Assembly: GCA_003586115.2 (NCBI GenBank) | Contig: QVOM02000049.1 | Location: forward strand, 19,947,881-20,011,880 | Length of the DNA stretch: 64,000 nt | DNA from: Salvator merianae | Lineage: Eukaryota > Chordata > Lepidosauria > Squamata > Teiidae | Direction of reading: 5' to 3' | Part shown: positions 1-12,019 of the stretch, in pieces | Numbering within the stretch: the stretch's first letter is position 1 | Layout: every line of letters begins with the position of its first letter | Notes under the pieces: model-generated | Told to the model about the DNA's origin: nothing | The model's database searches: none | Seen by the model: the letters and a program-made list of their open reading frames with translations, nothing else | Made by a program: the position numbers and the translations under genes

Positions 1-300
1 TGGCCCTATTCTCAGTTGCGCAAGAAGGAAGGACTAGAAACAATGGGATGAAACTTCAAGGGAGTAGATACAGGCTAGATATTAGGAAAAACTTCCTGAC
101 CGTAAGGGCAATCAGTCATTGGAACAGGTTGCCACAGGAGGTGGTAGGCTCTCCTTCGCTGGAGGTCTTCAAGGAGAGGCTGGACAGTTATCTGTCTGGG
201 ATGCTTTAGTGAATCCTGCATTGAGCAGGGGGTTGGACTCGATGACCCTAGAGGTCCCTTCCAACTCTATGATTCTATGATTCTATGATTCTATGATTCA
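1..300 (+). mobile_element. CR1 LINE 3' end
   Basis: This is the 3' terminal part of a CR1-family non-LTR retrotransposon, cut by the left edge of the window. Broken reading frame remains of the last ORF2 residues are visible: a stretch around 60-215 reads like the usual C-terminal 'fails to decline, heavier than/evicted' block of CR1, with a conserved 'WNRLPQEVVGSPSLEVFK' type string. The element ends in about four tandem copies of the 8-mer ATTCTATG (about 268-299), the characteristic CR1 tail. Seen: tail and upstream sequence. Known: CR1 ends in short tandem 8-mers in birds and reptiles. A second CR1 end lies inverted at 39556-39687. Confidence 0.85.
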
Positions 301-670
301 CTTACAAAAGGAGGCACTCGCTGCCACTTGAGAAGGCACCTGGAGCTGCTTCTGTGCCTCAGAGAGCATGATTGTTGTCAAAGGCACGATGTTCACAGAG
401 TGTGGTTTAGAGCCCTGAATGGACGTGCTGTGATTGGCCACTTGAAATGGCATTTCCACTCTCTAAAAGGAAGATGTATTGTTGCGACATCCTTTTCAGT
501 ACTGGATCAGAGTGCCTCCCCCAGAGCACCTCCACAACTGAACCACCTTGCTCTGTAAGTAAAGACCAAGCCTAAGGAGATGATAAGTAACAATCAATAT
601 GGTGACAAAGAATGCAGATACCCAAGACTGAGGGTTTTTCCTTAACCAGTTACAAAAATATGTCATCAAC
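301..670. other. No recognisable feature
   Basis: Short stretch between the CR1 end and the first hairpin MITE. A 76-codon open frame on the + strand has no similarity I recognise and no splice or start context that would support it. I see nothing else here. Confidence 0.5.
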
Positions 671-678
671 ATGTTAAG

Positions 679-879
679 CAGCGACGGTCCGTGCCTTTAA
701 CAGCAGATGTTCGCTTCCGCGCCATCGCCATTCGCGGGGCCACTGGGCCTCCGTACTGATGCAGCAGGTCGCTGCGACCTGCTAGGCGACCTGCTGCGTC
801 AGTACGGAGGCCCGGTGGCCCCGCGAACGGTCATGGCGCAGGAGCGAACATCCGCTCTTAAAGGCACGGACTGCCGCTG
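679..879. mobile_element. Hairpin hAT-like MITE, copy 1
   Basis: A 201-bp element that is palindromic almost from end to end. The left arm begins CAGCGACGGTCC and the right arm ends GGACTGCCGCTG. It is flanked by a perfect 8-bp direct repeat, ATGTTAAG, at 671-678 and 880-887. Eight-base target duplications and CAG...CTG ends are hallmarks of the hAT superfamily, so I infer a non-autonomous hAT. The arms are GC-rich and differ mostly at CG/TG/CA positions, as expected from methylation decay of an initially more perfect hairpin. A close relative is at 3533-3736. Confidence 0.85.
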
Positions 880-887
880 ATGTTAAG

Positions 888-3002
888 TACCATTGTTTTA
901 ATTGTGGAAAGCTGCTATTGACTCCATGCAAGGGCACATTATTCCAAAGCGAGGTAGGGCCCCAAATGCACATGCCACTTACTGCCCAATATCTATAAAG
1001 AAAGTTGGCTGCACTAAACACATGCCACAGGATTGGTTCTAAAACTCCAGATTCCAATTTTTTTAAAAAACGTGAAAAAAAGCTTCTATTTAAACACATA
1101 ACAAAACATAAAATGTATCTTTTAAATGCATTTCTGCCTCAAAGTTTGTGTTTCTGGGCTGAGAGATGTTCTGAAATACTTAGGAAGTGCTAAATCAGGT
1201 GGATAACATCCGATCCACACATTAGTTCAGGTCAATTTGTCAGGTTAGTTTATACTGGAATTTGCAAATATCGAATGTTTCAAGCGTCTCTGACTGGATC
1301 CATGAAAGATTAAATAGGAAAGGACTAATGAAGAACAGCAAATGCAGAAATTTGGACAGGGAGATGCTGACCTGTGTCAAATGCTGCAGGCCGGAGGCAA
1401 ATTGGATCTTTTATGGAATAAAATTACCAACAGAATGAAGTTAGTTTGAGTGTTAAATGCTCCTTTCCATTCATGACAGTAATTTTAAAAAATGTATCTG
1501 CTTGTTTGCAACCTTTTGGCCCCTGAAATGTTATGCCTGTGCACAACCACATTGGTGCTGAAAGCCCAAAAATGCTGCACGAGAAAAAAAATTAATTTCA
1601 TTCAATGGGAAACAACTGTGCACTATATATGGCGTAACTAACTGTAGAGGATCATGTCCACACAAAGAGAAAACAGAAGCATTCCAGAAAATACTGATTT
1701 ATTTTCTTGGACCTCAGAAACTTCATTACAACATGAAGTATAAAACTGTATGACTGAATTTGGGCCTCGTCACACCACAACATGATAGTCCATTTTAGGA
1801 TGGACTGGGAAGTGAGCCTGTTTTCAGCCTATTCACACCTACCTGTTTGAAGGCAAGGCAAAATGTCTCTAGGAGTGGCGCAGCCAAACTGTGACTGGCA
1901 GTGGGTGGGCAAGGGCATGCTGGGCAGGCCACCTCAGGTCACCCCTCCAGGCCAGGTGTGATGGTATGTCCTTCCTGGAGCAAGGCAAGGCAACTCCAGG
2001 GGCACTGCAGGGTTGCAGTGGACTCTTTTCTTGCACCCTCCCACTTGGCAATAACATAAATGAAATATCCCTTTGAAAAATGAAATGTCTTGCTCCTTCT
2101 TGCCACCCTGCAAGGCAGCTCCATGGATGGTGCACCCAGATTGCAGCTGGCAGTCGAAAGCTCACTTTGCCCCTTCTGGCTCCAGTTCTATCTTCAGGCC
2201 GTCCTCTGTCAGGGATTCCATGCCAAAATGGACTCAGGATGAGTTCAGACTAGCAATTTCAGTCACCTTCTAGACAGATTTGACTCTGGGGGGACAATCT
2301 GAAAATGAAAAAATATGCCTTACCCCACCTCCAAGCCTATAATTATGCACCCCTTTTACTGCCTAGAGAGAACAACTCTCGGGTCGCTTTACTCTTCAGC
2401 TGAACTGAGCAGGGAGCTCCACCACCAATCACAGCCTTGAATTGCCTGTTATGGAAAGGCAATCAATAAGGCCCACAGGAAACCATCAGACAATCAAGCA
2501 GTTAGGGAGGGACATCAGCAAGTTCTGGCAGCCCACAGAGTTTCCTTTTGAACTCTGTTCTAATAAAGCAGATTGAAGGGAGCTGAAACTGCAAGTAAAA
2601 AAATTACTCTTATTCTGCCTTCTTTAGAAATATACTTAAAAAGCACAGTAGACTCATTCATACAGTAATGCAGAGTGGGGAGAGAGAGACTTGAGTTTCT
2701 TTCTTTTAATCTGTACCTGTTCTATTTTCTCTTACTATAGTTGCTGAAAGAAAAGGAAATAGTGGCATCCATTTAATATGCTACTTTATATGCTGAAAGA
2801 AGCAGTTCTCCCTAGAATAGATGGAACCATAGTTATCATTGGATCTAAACAAAGAGCTGTGAGAAGCAACAAAGCTCTGACTGGAATCCTCATTTTGATC
2901 TCCTTGAACCACACTTTGGCTGCGTTTACATGGGTGCATATGGTGCTCTCCATGAGTGATAAGAGGCAAGGCACCCTTTCACAAAACCACTTACAAGTAC
3001 TC
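888..3002. other. Intergenic DNA, no gene seen
   Basis: AT-rich intergenic DNA without a supportable coding region. The stretch at about 1860-2170 is GC-richer and has overlapping open frames on both strands, but they have no recognisable domain and look like chance frames. The rest shows no repeat end that I can define. Confidence 0.5.
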
Positions 3003-3005
3003 TAA

Positions 3006-3143
3006 GGCTGCATCCAGACATCTCTTACTTATTCCGCTATGTTTGGATATTATGAAATAAAGCATGGATATTCCAGAATATCTGTGCTTTATTCAGGAAT
3101 ATCCAAATACAGCAGAACAAGCAAGCCACCTCTGGATGCAGCC
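3006..3143. mobile_element. Palindromic PIF/Harbinger-like MITE, copy 1
   Basis: A 138-bp inverted-repeat element: the left end GGCTGCATCCAGA is mirrored by TCTGGATGCAGCC at the right, and the match extends inward almost to the centre through the GATATT/AATATC blocks. It is flanked by TAA on both sides (3003-3005 and 3144-3146). A three-base TWA target duplication is typical of PIF/Harbinger elements; that assignment is inferred from the flank. A shorter copy with the same ends and the same TAA flanks is at 48191-48264. Confidence 0.75.
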
Positions 3144-3532
3144 TAAGTGTGTGTCATTGTGTGTGGATGCATGGAGTGGGGAGGGGGCAACCCAAGGGCC
3201 ACAACTGCAGTCTGAATTGTGCACAGGGATGTGGAACTGCAGTGCACTTCCAGCTGCATTTCAGGTTCCCGTGCTTGATTCCAGCAGGGCTTTTGCTATT
3301 GGAGATGGGAAAATATATGACTGAATGTGTTAATTCCCAGGGGCCTCCCAGGAGCGTTCTCCTTGTTGCAGTGTTGTCTCAGCCATGTGGCTGAGACTCC
3401 ATTGTCCATGTGGCAGCTCCCTGTCTCCTGCCCTAGATCCTGTCCCTTTTTGGGGGCCAAATAGATCCAGCCTTTCTCCCATAGCCTGCCTCCTCCCCCC
3501 CATGTCGTGGTTACCAATTCCAGTGAAGGCAA

Positions 3533-3736
3533 CAGCGGCGGCCCGTGACTTTAAGGCTGGGTGTTCATGCCCCACGCACCATGGGTATTCGTGGGGCCTC
3601 TGGACCTCCGTACTGATGCAGCAGGTCGCTTAGCAACCTGCTGCGTCAGTATGGAGGCCCGGAGGTCCCGCGAACACCCATGGCGCACAGGGCGCGGTGC
3701 GCGAACACCCACCCTTAAAGTCACAGGCCGCCAGTG
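3533..3736. mobile_element. Hairpin hAT-like MITE, copy 2
   Basis: A 204-bp relative of the element at 679-879, with the same central block reading CTCCGTACTGATGCAGCAGG on one arm and its complement on the other. Ends are CAGCGGCGG and CCGCCAGTG. It is flanked by a perfect 8-bp target duplication, GAAGGCAA, at 3525-3532 and 3737-3744. The two copies sit at unrelated sites with different duplications, so they are independent insertions. Inferred to be non-autonomous hAT; no transposase is present. Confidence 0.85.
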
Positions 3737-3744
3737 GAAGGCAA

Positions 3745-4841
3745 TGAAGTACCATTTCAGCCTTGCTTCAGACCATACAATGTTTGGTGTAGAAACCGAT
3801 TTTTGGATCATGTATGTATACCTTGATACTGTGTGATTACTTTTGATTTGTGCTTTCACATTTTGTGAGAAACTCCACTTCTAATCGTGGATGTGTAGTA
3901 CAGGAGTGTATTTCTGTACTGTTGTCCTTATGTGTAGAGCTGCTTACCTCAGGGAGGCACTGATTTATTTTACCACAGATCTTTTTCTTTCATAAACGGA
4001 TAAAGAGCCACATGTGAACAGGGTGACACTTGGAGTTGCTTCCATCCAGTCTGCATTTAAAGTAGCCACTTTTCTAGGCAAACAAAATCTAATGATATTT
4101 CTTAGTAACATAAAATGGCAACAAAGACCTGCTGCTACATGTTGATTTAAATCCATTTGGAGGCCACTTTGAGGAAAGGTGTAAAAGTGGTATAAGTGGT
4201 GTAAAAGTGATGGGCCTTTTTTTTTTAAGAATCTACTCTACACATCTCCTCCTAATTCTAATAGTTTCCCTTTCCCACAACAAGTATGCATGTGAATCCA
4301 CCCTCAGTTTGTAATGCTGAACAATTATATTGTATTCATTAACTCAATCATCCTTCCCTTAACAGTGTGAGCTTGATTGCTGCATTGCCTACAGGTAAAT
4401 CTTCATCAAAATTACAACCATCAGTTAGTCCTTGTTTTTATAAACTGAGATACAGATTATGTCGCTACGGCTCCATTCTTCACCAGCAAGGTGCTTGCGC
4501 ATCTAAGGAGAAACACCAGAAAGTTGCTTTTCTGAGACATGATCCCACAGTGACCTCTGCTGGCAAAATAAAGAACCAACACCAGAAAAGCCAAAGAATA
4601 AAGTTGTTCCATCATATTGCCAAAGAATAAAACTGTTGTAGAGATGATAGAGATTCAAAAGTAAAACTGCCACCAAGTTGAACGCAACTCCTAAGGCTTG
4701 AATGGACAGATGTGCACAGTTTTCGTGGCAATAGTACAGAAGTGAGTGACTACTGCCTTCTTTCTAGGATATTTTTAGACTGCCCAGTCTAGCCTACGGC
4801 GCCTGGTATTCTTTGGTGGATTCCCACCCAGGTGCTAACCA
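3745..4841. other. Intergenic DNA, no gene seen
   Basis: AT-rich intergenic sequence. No coding exon, RNA gene or complete repeat is recognisable. Confidence 0.5.
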
Positions 4842-5065
4842 GGGGCCCAGTCACATCTAAATTTTAATCCAGCTTCAGTCCACTTTGGATCGAAAGGACA
4901 TATCAGCAAAGTGATCAATCATTTTCTTTCCACATAATCCAACGCCAGGGTGGATTTTCTGAGTTAGAGAATGCTGAAAGGAAACATCTTATGACTTCAT
5001 CGATGCGTTCTCTCAGTATGAAAGTGGACCAAAGCTGGATCAAAGCTTAGGTGCGACTGGGCCCC
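4842..5065. mobile_element. TIR MITE, family C, full copy
   Basis: A 224-bp element with inverted repeats of about 50 bp. The left end reads GGGGCCCAGTCACATCTAA and the right end, complemented, reads GGGGCCCAGTCGCACCTAA. Both arms continue through a shared 'AATCCAGCTT...GTCCACTTT' block. I could not see a convincing target duplication, so the superfamily is open. A second copy of the family, split by a later insertion, lies at 29587-31060. Confidence 0.7.
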
Positions 5066-5903
5066 AGGGCTGATCCTGCTTAACCTTTGAGATACATCAA
5101 AACTGACAAAAGGCAAACTAGAGGTGGAGGCAATATAATTAATAAACAAGTACTGAATGGAGCCTACTCTATGTATGATGCTAAAAAAAAGCGGAGGAGC
5201 AAAGGGACGGAGATTTAAGGCAGTGGAAAGCAAGATTAAAAAATCTGTCCTAATATGTAATGTTTTATTTTTAATTGCACATATTTCTTTGGTCTTGCTT
5301 TGATATGAATGTGCATTGAAAATGAATGCCTCATTTGTGCCCCTTCAGTGCCGCAGTTCACTCTATCACCACATTCTGCTATACATATGGACAAACCCAA
5401 GCAAATGTTTTACGCCTCTTGGAGGCATCTACTTTTCTGGAAAATAAGGAAGCTGAAAGAGCAGCCTGAAACTGGCTGTGGCTTCAATGAGAAGCTGGAG
5501 AAAGCTGTGTTAAATGCTGTCGTGCAGCAGCGAGGCCTGTCTATGGTATAGCCCAGATACCTATAGAAGGCACTGTGATAAGAGGTCCCACCTGTAATAT
5601 TTCTGTAGTGTTTGGAGGGGGGCTGCAGTCAGGCAGCCAAGGAAATGAAAATACTAATAATGCCTTCTTTTCCCAAACGCAGAACATTAATTAATCCCCC
5701 TGGGATCAACATAGCTAATTCTGGCAGGTCTGCATCACCACACAGTCGCAGCAGCAGAGGTGTACCGCCCACATGCCTGCTGCTGCAACAAGTCAAGCAA
5801 TTAAGTGGTGAACGTTTTTAGCTGGTTCACTGTTTCTGCCCAGGGTCTTTTCAGAGAGCATAGCAAGTGGCTGCAGAAGCTGGCCATTTTCCTGTTCTCT
5901 CTG
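5066..5903. other. Intergenic DNA, no gene seen
   Basis: Non-coding sequence without a recognisable gene. An 80-codon open frame (5309-5551, +) has no identifiable domain. Confidence 0.45.
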
Positions 5904-6460
5904 TCAAAGGGCCTTTCTGTACATACCAGTAAACTGGTACAGGGCAAGACCTAGTCTATTTCTGGGCCTCTGTCTTCCACACTCTGGTGTGCACTAGAGA
6001 GGCCACAACCCCTGCTAGACCACTCCGTCCACACTGGACACAGCATAGCAACCAAATTGGCCACATAGATCGGGACACTGGTAGACATTTTTAAAAAGTT
6101 CTACCTGGTGGTGGTCCAGGGGCCTCTGGAATAGAACAGGGAAGCATGCAGAAGGGTGCATGGCTCCCTGTTCCAGTTTTGCCGGGGGACTTATTTCAGC
6201 AGTGCACAAAATTGCAGCACCGAAATGGGTCCCCCTGGGGCTCTGAGGCCAGGAACTTTAGTTCCTGGTTGTGGGAGACCTCACAGCAGGCTCCAAAGTT
6301 TGTGCAAGCTTCAGGGCGATACAGGGGTGGGCACTTGGGCTGTTCCTGAACTGCTGTCCAAAATGAAAACAACTGTGTTCTGGGACAGCTGGAACAGTCC
6401 TGCCCCCACAAATGTGAAAACGGTCAAAGACTTCATCTGACCAGATAAGTCTGGACAGCA
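5904..6460. mobile_element. Degenerate TIR element, family D
   Basis: The stretch begins GGGCCTTTCTGTAC and contains blocks shared with the clearer family D copies at 33168-33671 and 26807-27088, notably around 6180-6270 (cagcagtgca... and the CCAGGAACTTTAGTTCCTGG palindrome). The right end is not sharp. Overlapping open frames of about 65-95 codons on both strands here are side effects of its GC content and inverted repeats. Non-autonomous DNA transposon remnant is the inference. Confidence 0.5.
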
Positions 6461-6511
6461 CAGCTTAGGTAAATTGCTGAGGAGTACTGTCAAAATCCTC
6501 CTCAGCACATT

Positions 6512-6620
6512 ACCATTATTTATTTCATTTATTTATTTAAGATGTTTTTATACCTCTTCCCATTAAAAAATTCAAAGCCGTTTACAGAGCTTTAAAAACA
6601 AGAATAAAAACAGAGTAAAA
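6512..6620. repeat. L2/SINE 3'-tail repeat
   Basis: An ATTT-rich lead is followed by 'ttatacctcttccc...gccgtttacagagc', the degenerate form of a tail motif common in squamate genomes and probably derived from L2 LINE 3' ends. Similar pieces occur at 26650-26735, 38497-38590, 49080-49150, 50560-50640, 51598-51720, 56078-56130, 58735-58835 and 59395-59455. Confidence 0.5.
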
Positions 6621-8930
6621 TGGGCATTAAAGGTGCAGGGAGGACTCCTAGTCATTCGCAGCATTATATGTATCCTGTACCCTAGGAGCACTCTTGTGGT
6701 GCCACAGGGCTGCACAGATATGCAGCCTTTGCACCTTCATGCCAATCCCACAGTGACCTTAAGTTTCCATGTGGATCTTGCATCTGTCTTGGGGCCTACA
6801 GTGCTCCAGTATGGTCTACGCCTGTCACAGGAAGCTGGCAGGCCTAGGGTCAAACAATAGTTCTGCCATGGAATCTCCCACCATTGAACTGCTGGGACCC
6901 ATTTCTAAATAAATATATGCTGGAAAACAGGCAACTCTTTTTTTTCCCTGTTACTCTCCACCCTACACCCCTTTTTCCCCAAAGCTGTGAATAAAATTTG
7001 ATCCCAGAGATGTGTATCATTTCTCTCTGCAGGAATTTTCACCGGAAACGCCAAAAATAATATTCCAGTTCTCTCAGTCCCTGAGCCCACATTTAAAGCC
7101 TGTGAAAGAGGCTCTCTCAAAACCAGTGCCAATTAATTGAATACTGCTATTTGGCTTGGCTTATTTTTAACTGTTCATTAAAAAAAAGGCAGCTCCTACC
7201 CAAAATATTTTCTCATTCTTGTTATGTTTGAACCAACTTGCTTTGAACTACATTCCCTACCACCACCACCCTTGACAGCAGCACTGGGCCCAAGCAATAG
7301 AAACTGAAATAATGTTTTTAAAAAGAAAAAAAAGCCAAGAAAAATAAATAAATTTGTGAAATGCTGTGGACAGGGTAAGTAAGCCACCTTAAAAACAAAA
7401 TGAAAAAGTAACAGGTTTTGTGTGTTCAGTGTAGAATCCCAGAGCGAAATGGCAGAAGAGAAGGATTTTCATACTCAGTGGAATAAAATTCCCTGCATTC
7501 AGGGAAAAAAAGAACCTATTAATTTTTTCAAGTTTTAGAAATGTTATTGGTTTCATACATAGAGATTAAAATGATCTCTCTCAAAATATTAAGTTATTTT
7601 TCCAGTTTGTTCCATCTTATCTGGGTTCAACACTTTGGGTATGTGAATACATTTATACATCCATTCTGCACTAAGACTGCTTCAGAACCAAAAGGTTAGG
7701 GGCCCACTCCCATCTTTACCCTCCTTGTTTATACAAACTTCCCACATCATTTCCGATATCACATTTTCTTTGAAGTATTGGATGTTTGCAAGATGTTTCT
7801 GAGATGGTCTGATTTTTGCACAAAAATGATACGAATTTGTGGGATGTGTGCACAAATGTTCTCAGGCTCCATCCACACAGAGACTAGAAGTGGTCAGAAC
7901 CTAAGGCAGAAGGCACCAAGCCACCGAGGGAGCAAAGGAAGAGGTGGACAAAAACTCTGAACCTCACCAAGGCTCTCGGAATGCTGCTGCAAGTGGAAGG
8001 TCCGCTTGCAATAGAAAGGATCCTGTGACCAACAACAAAGTCAGATATTTTTGTCTGTAGTAGAGACTGCTAGCAGGATTCTCAGCCCTCTAGTTCCCTC
8101 CCCCACTCTCCCTGCGTCCACAGCGAGAGAGAAAGCGACCACCTTCTACTGAAATGGCCTCAGAGTCCTTTAAACTGGATTTCAGCTAGGCCATTTCATG
8201 GGGGTTGGAGTGGTTTATCAGCCAATAGCATCTGGAAGTCTAGGTCCAGGGGCATCCAGGGGCCTCAGATGCTGCACTAACATGCCACCACATCTGAGCA
8301 GTCCTTGAGAAAAAAAATCGCAGTATGTTGCAATCAAAGAGCCACACAGATAGAAACATCAAACAAAACAAGCATAAAGGCCTATTCTATTGCCAGTTTG
8401 TACAGAGACTGGGAAGAAATGCCATGGAGCAGGGCTTTACCTCTCAAACCCCACTGGTCTCTACACAGATGATATTGCATACACTGGCAATGAGACCCTC
8501 AGTGCTGCACAATTTGATTTCCTGAACCCATGACCATAACCAGCAGCAACTTCTGAAACAGAACCAGTGGGACAGGGGCAAGTCTGCAATGTAATCAACA
8601 GCTTGATTCCCCCGTAATGCAGAGAAGACCAGAATGTTGTCTGGAGAGATTAAAGGTGATCCTCCAGTCAGAGCCTTCCCCCTGCCCCCTCCTGTCCTAC
8701 TGGTTCCACTTTGTGAGATGCCGTTGACTGCAATTTGGCTGGATACACTGGAGGAGCCTTGTTTGCTATGGGATCCATCTGGTAGTTGCTCCTCATTTTC
8801 TGAACTGAGTCCATCAACAGTAGTCTGACGGTCCAACTAGGTTCCACTAGGTCTGACCTCAGATACTGTATTTACTGCTTGGGATAAAAGACGAGAAGTT
8901 ACATCCTTATTCCATTGGCATCTAAGGCCC
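6621..8930. other. Intergenic DNA, no gene seen
   Basis: Mostly AT-rich intergenic sequence with no gene I can support. The 130-codon minus-strand frame at 8444-8836 shows no domain and no splice structure. Confidence 0.45.
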
Positions 8931-8935
8931 CATCC

Positions 8936-9397
8936 AGATAGGGCCTAAAACGTGGGATTATTCCAGGGCTATGCTGAGATTGCCACATGTATCTGAAGCA
9001 ATTCCAGCATAACTCAGGGAAAAAGGGGTGGACTCTCGTGTAATTGCTGTTTGAGATAACTCAACTCCTACTGTGGGTTTTCCTCGAACAATGATATGGG
9101 CTTACCTTTCTGCACACTTGCTTCTGCAATCTTCGGCCTCAAAACAGCCACTGCACATGCGCAGGGCTGAAACCGAGCCAAAAATGGCTGCCACGCATGC
9201 GCAGTGTCTGGCAATCGTGCACTTCTGGGTATTTCATGCCATTGAAATACCCAAATGTACTCAACATGCCATCATGGAAGCAAGCGTCCCGCAGGCTTGC
9301 CCCATGATTTTTTCCTGCCATTTGGCAGGGATGGTGAGAGACAATTGTGGCATCTAAACAAGATCCCATCTTTTCCTCTTGCCATCTGGAGGCAGCC
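8936..9397. mobile_element. Harbinger-like MITE, family F
   Basis: Left end GGCCCCATCCAGAT and right end ATCTGGAGGCAGCC form imperfect inverted repeats about 460 bp apart, flanked by TAA (8933-8935) and TGA (9398-9400), a plausible decayed 3-bp target duplication. Internal blocks (AAAATGGCTGCCAC; CATGCCATCATGG; TAAACAAGATC) recur in the same order in the element at 32556-32938, confirming a family. No transposase is encoded. Confidence 0.6.
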
Positions 9398-10018
9398 TGA
9401 GTCTTCTTTTAAATCTAATGAAAAAACAGCCAACGCCACTTATTTTGAGGGAGGATTGTAATATAAGGCATGCAGAGTAGGCCGTGAAGTCCACATCATT
9501 ATTCCTCAACATTTGGTATTTTCTACCAAGAACAGCAGTATCATTTGAACCACCCTGGGCACATTTGTGTGTGCACCTTGTTTTGCTCTCTACTTTATCT
9601 CTAGCCCAAGGAAGGGGGTCATACACAGTTCCTTTACAACAAAATTCAAACAACAAAATTCCCATTGCTCCGCAGACATTTTTTTTCTGATCTGATGGAC
9701 AGTGTGACTGATCAGAACACCTGTAAAGGCAAGCTGAGTAAACATTGGCACTTTGCACAAATGTGCAAACTGCACCTGGGGGAAGAAAACAGAAAGCAAA
9801 CATTAAACACCTCTTGCCCGACAAAAAATAGACATTGGTCATCCTTTTCAAACATGTGAACAACACATAGGCCAGCACCAGACACTGTTGTCTGCAAGTA
9901 TTTTAGTGACGTGCACACATCCTGGTGTTTTGTCAGTGCAGAATACCCAGAAGTACCACACATACGTGACTATCTTTTGCAGCCCCAGCACATGTGCTGT
10001 GGGGATTTCTAGGATAGC

Positions 10019-10207
10019 GGTTCCCTCCAGACGATAAGTTATAGCACTATTTGGGGGGAAAACGCCATCAGAATCAGATCTTCCTTCAATAGGCTATAGC
10101 AGGATTTAGACATAGTGTGGCTCTGGTGGGGTTGCCACAGATATGTGTGGCAATCTTACTATAGCGCAGACATAATGGTACTATATTTCCCTTGTCTGGA
10201 TGGGGCC
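10019..10207. mobile_element. Short TIR MITE
   Basis: A 189-bp stretch with inverted ends: GGTTCCCTCCAGACGATAAG at the left and CTTGTCTGGATGGGGCC at the right, with further inverted similarity inward (tatagcactat / actatagcgc). The ends resemble those of the family F and palindromic Harbinger-like elements in this window. No clean target duplication was seen. Confidence 0.5.
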
Positions 10208-11306
10208 ATAAAGTATGAATAAGCCCTGAGATGTTCATGCAGAAGAACTAAGAACATAATGTCACCATCTGTCCTGCCTTTCTGCATGAAGTAGAACAGA
10301 TTAGAATTGTGTAATTTATGACAAAAAGGTTTGGGGACCTTTGGACATTGGCCAAGAAAGTCCGCCTGCATCCTTTATAGGGTCCTGCCTATAATTAGAC
10401 CAGTCTTTTCCAACCCTTTTGCCAATTGGATGCCAATGGAACCTTTAAAAAAATACTTTTTATGGGGACTCCAGGAAGGAACAACAGATACAGTACAGTT
10501 TACATGTTCCTTCAGGGTGAATTGGGCTTGAAACTCCGTAGCAAAGATGGCATGAAGAACGGTAAGTTTCATTTCCTTATACCAGTTTTGTAGCATCTGA
10601 CTCCACATAGCCATAAATTCCCTTGTCTGCCGAGTCCAGCTCTGAGGTATTTAATTTCACAGTACAATGAGCAAGTCATATGCATGTGTGTGCGAGTGTG
10701 TTTTTAAAAAATCATTTAGAGACATACTGTTTTTGTATTTGCATCATCTGGAGAATTGGAGAAGATCCAGAGGTTGCTGATATGTCAGAAAAAATCATTT
10801 TAAGACAAATCCCACCCACCGCTATATGCAGAATATAGACATTCCTCCATTCTACTTGCAGCCTGGAGTCAGTTCCATTCCATGTGCTGTAATGTGTTTC
10901 AGACTAGCCAATATTTTCCTCTCCTTTTTTTCCCCCTAGAGGACTGGATGTTGGGTTATTGGTTAGGGAAGCCTGTCTAAATCATTGCTGTGGAAATAAA
11001 AAATGCTGACAGTAACCACAGTAGATACAACAATGCTGTTCTTTCATGGCTAAGTGAAAAGAACATATTTTCCTTTGCCTCTTTGAAGTAGTACAGAATA
11101 CCTGGTGTACAATATTTTTCATTTTCATAGGGATTTTCTATGCATCGCTAAGTTAACAATGACACAGGACAAAAAGGGGTGGGCAGGTTGTCAGGTAGAC
11201 AGCCACCCTAAGTCAGTCAACTAGAAATCACCACCTCTTTCTAGAACTTAAGCCTTGTGCTGATGTAACATGGTACAATCTTTTTTTTTCCTCTGTGCAA
11301 AGATAC
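10208..11306. other. Intergenic DNA, no gene seen
   Basis: No coding, RNA or complete repeat signal that I recognise. Confidence 0.45.
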
Positions 11307-11307
11307 A

Positions 11308-11400
11308 GGCCCTTTCTGCACTGGGCTTTATTCTGGATTATATCCCAGAATAGGGACCTGCCATCTGCATGCAAGTGCAGACACAGCAGGCCTCAGGGAT
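11308..11400. mobile_element. Half copy of palindromic MITE, family G
   Basis: Begins GGCCCTTTCTGCACTGGGC and continues through a TTATTCTGGATTATATCC block, matching one arm of the complete palindromic copies at 15763-15944, 48506-48660 and 52313-52496. The second arm is missing, so this is a truncated copy. Confidence 0.6.
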
Positions 11401-11489
11401 GTTGGAGAAGACTGAGAAGAAAAGGGATTAGCTAGCTCAAAAATATTTTTCCTAAGATCAGATATGTAGGGCTCATTCACACTGACCAA

Positions 11490-11704
11490 GGCTGTGATCA
11501 GACACAACAAAATAAAGCATCTCTGAGGTAGCTCAAAGACAGCTTTGAGGTGGGATTGTTCACACACTGGTCTGCCCCTCCCCCTTCTCATGAATATTCT
11601 ATGCAAGAAAAGGAGCATTAGAGAAGGCTTGGGAACATGAGTGCCACACACTGTCTCTATGAGGCGCCTCTAGGTCGTCCCTTTTGCTATGTCTGAACAC
11701 AGCC
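11490..11704. mobile_element. MITE family E with CAA target duplication
   Basis: A 215-bp element whose left end GGCTGTGATCAGACA is mirrored at the right by TGTCTGAACACAGCC. CAA flanks both sides (11487-11489 and 11705-11707). Related ends occur at 14180-14610 and on the inner element of the nested cluster near 29780-30649. Three-base duplications suggest a PIF/Harbinger-like mechanism, but CAA is not the usual TWA. Confidence 0.65.
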
Positions 11705-12019
11705 CAACAAACTCTTATGAAAAGCCTTCTTCCATTAAGCCCCAATGATGTTCTTTTTAACAGGGATCATCGGATCATCTAAGGCAGTATGGGAGTCCTG
11801 GGCTCTCAAAGGACCGAAGAGCTCGCACAGGTGCCTTTCTGGCAAGTGGGCTCCACACCTTTGGTTCTCTGTCTCTCCTGGCCACAAATCACCACTTCTT
11901 TGTGCTCCGGGTACTTCTGCAATGGAGAGATTGAACCTGCAACACCTGCACCTTGTAACAAGCATCCTCTGCTGCCTCTCCCCACACCTGAGCTCCATAT
12001 CCTGGGGGCATCTGTCTCT

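Noticed and set aside
9354..9878. 174-codon open frame on the minus strand
   Set aside because: Longest non-retroviral frame in the intergenic part, but it has no recognisable domain, no exon-like borders, and overlaps opposing frames in a MITE boundary region.
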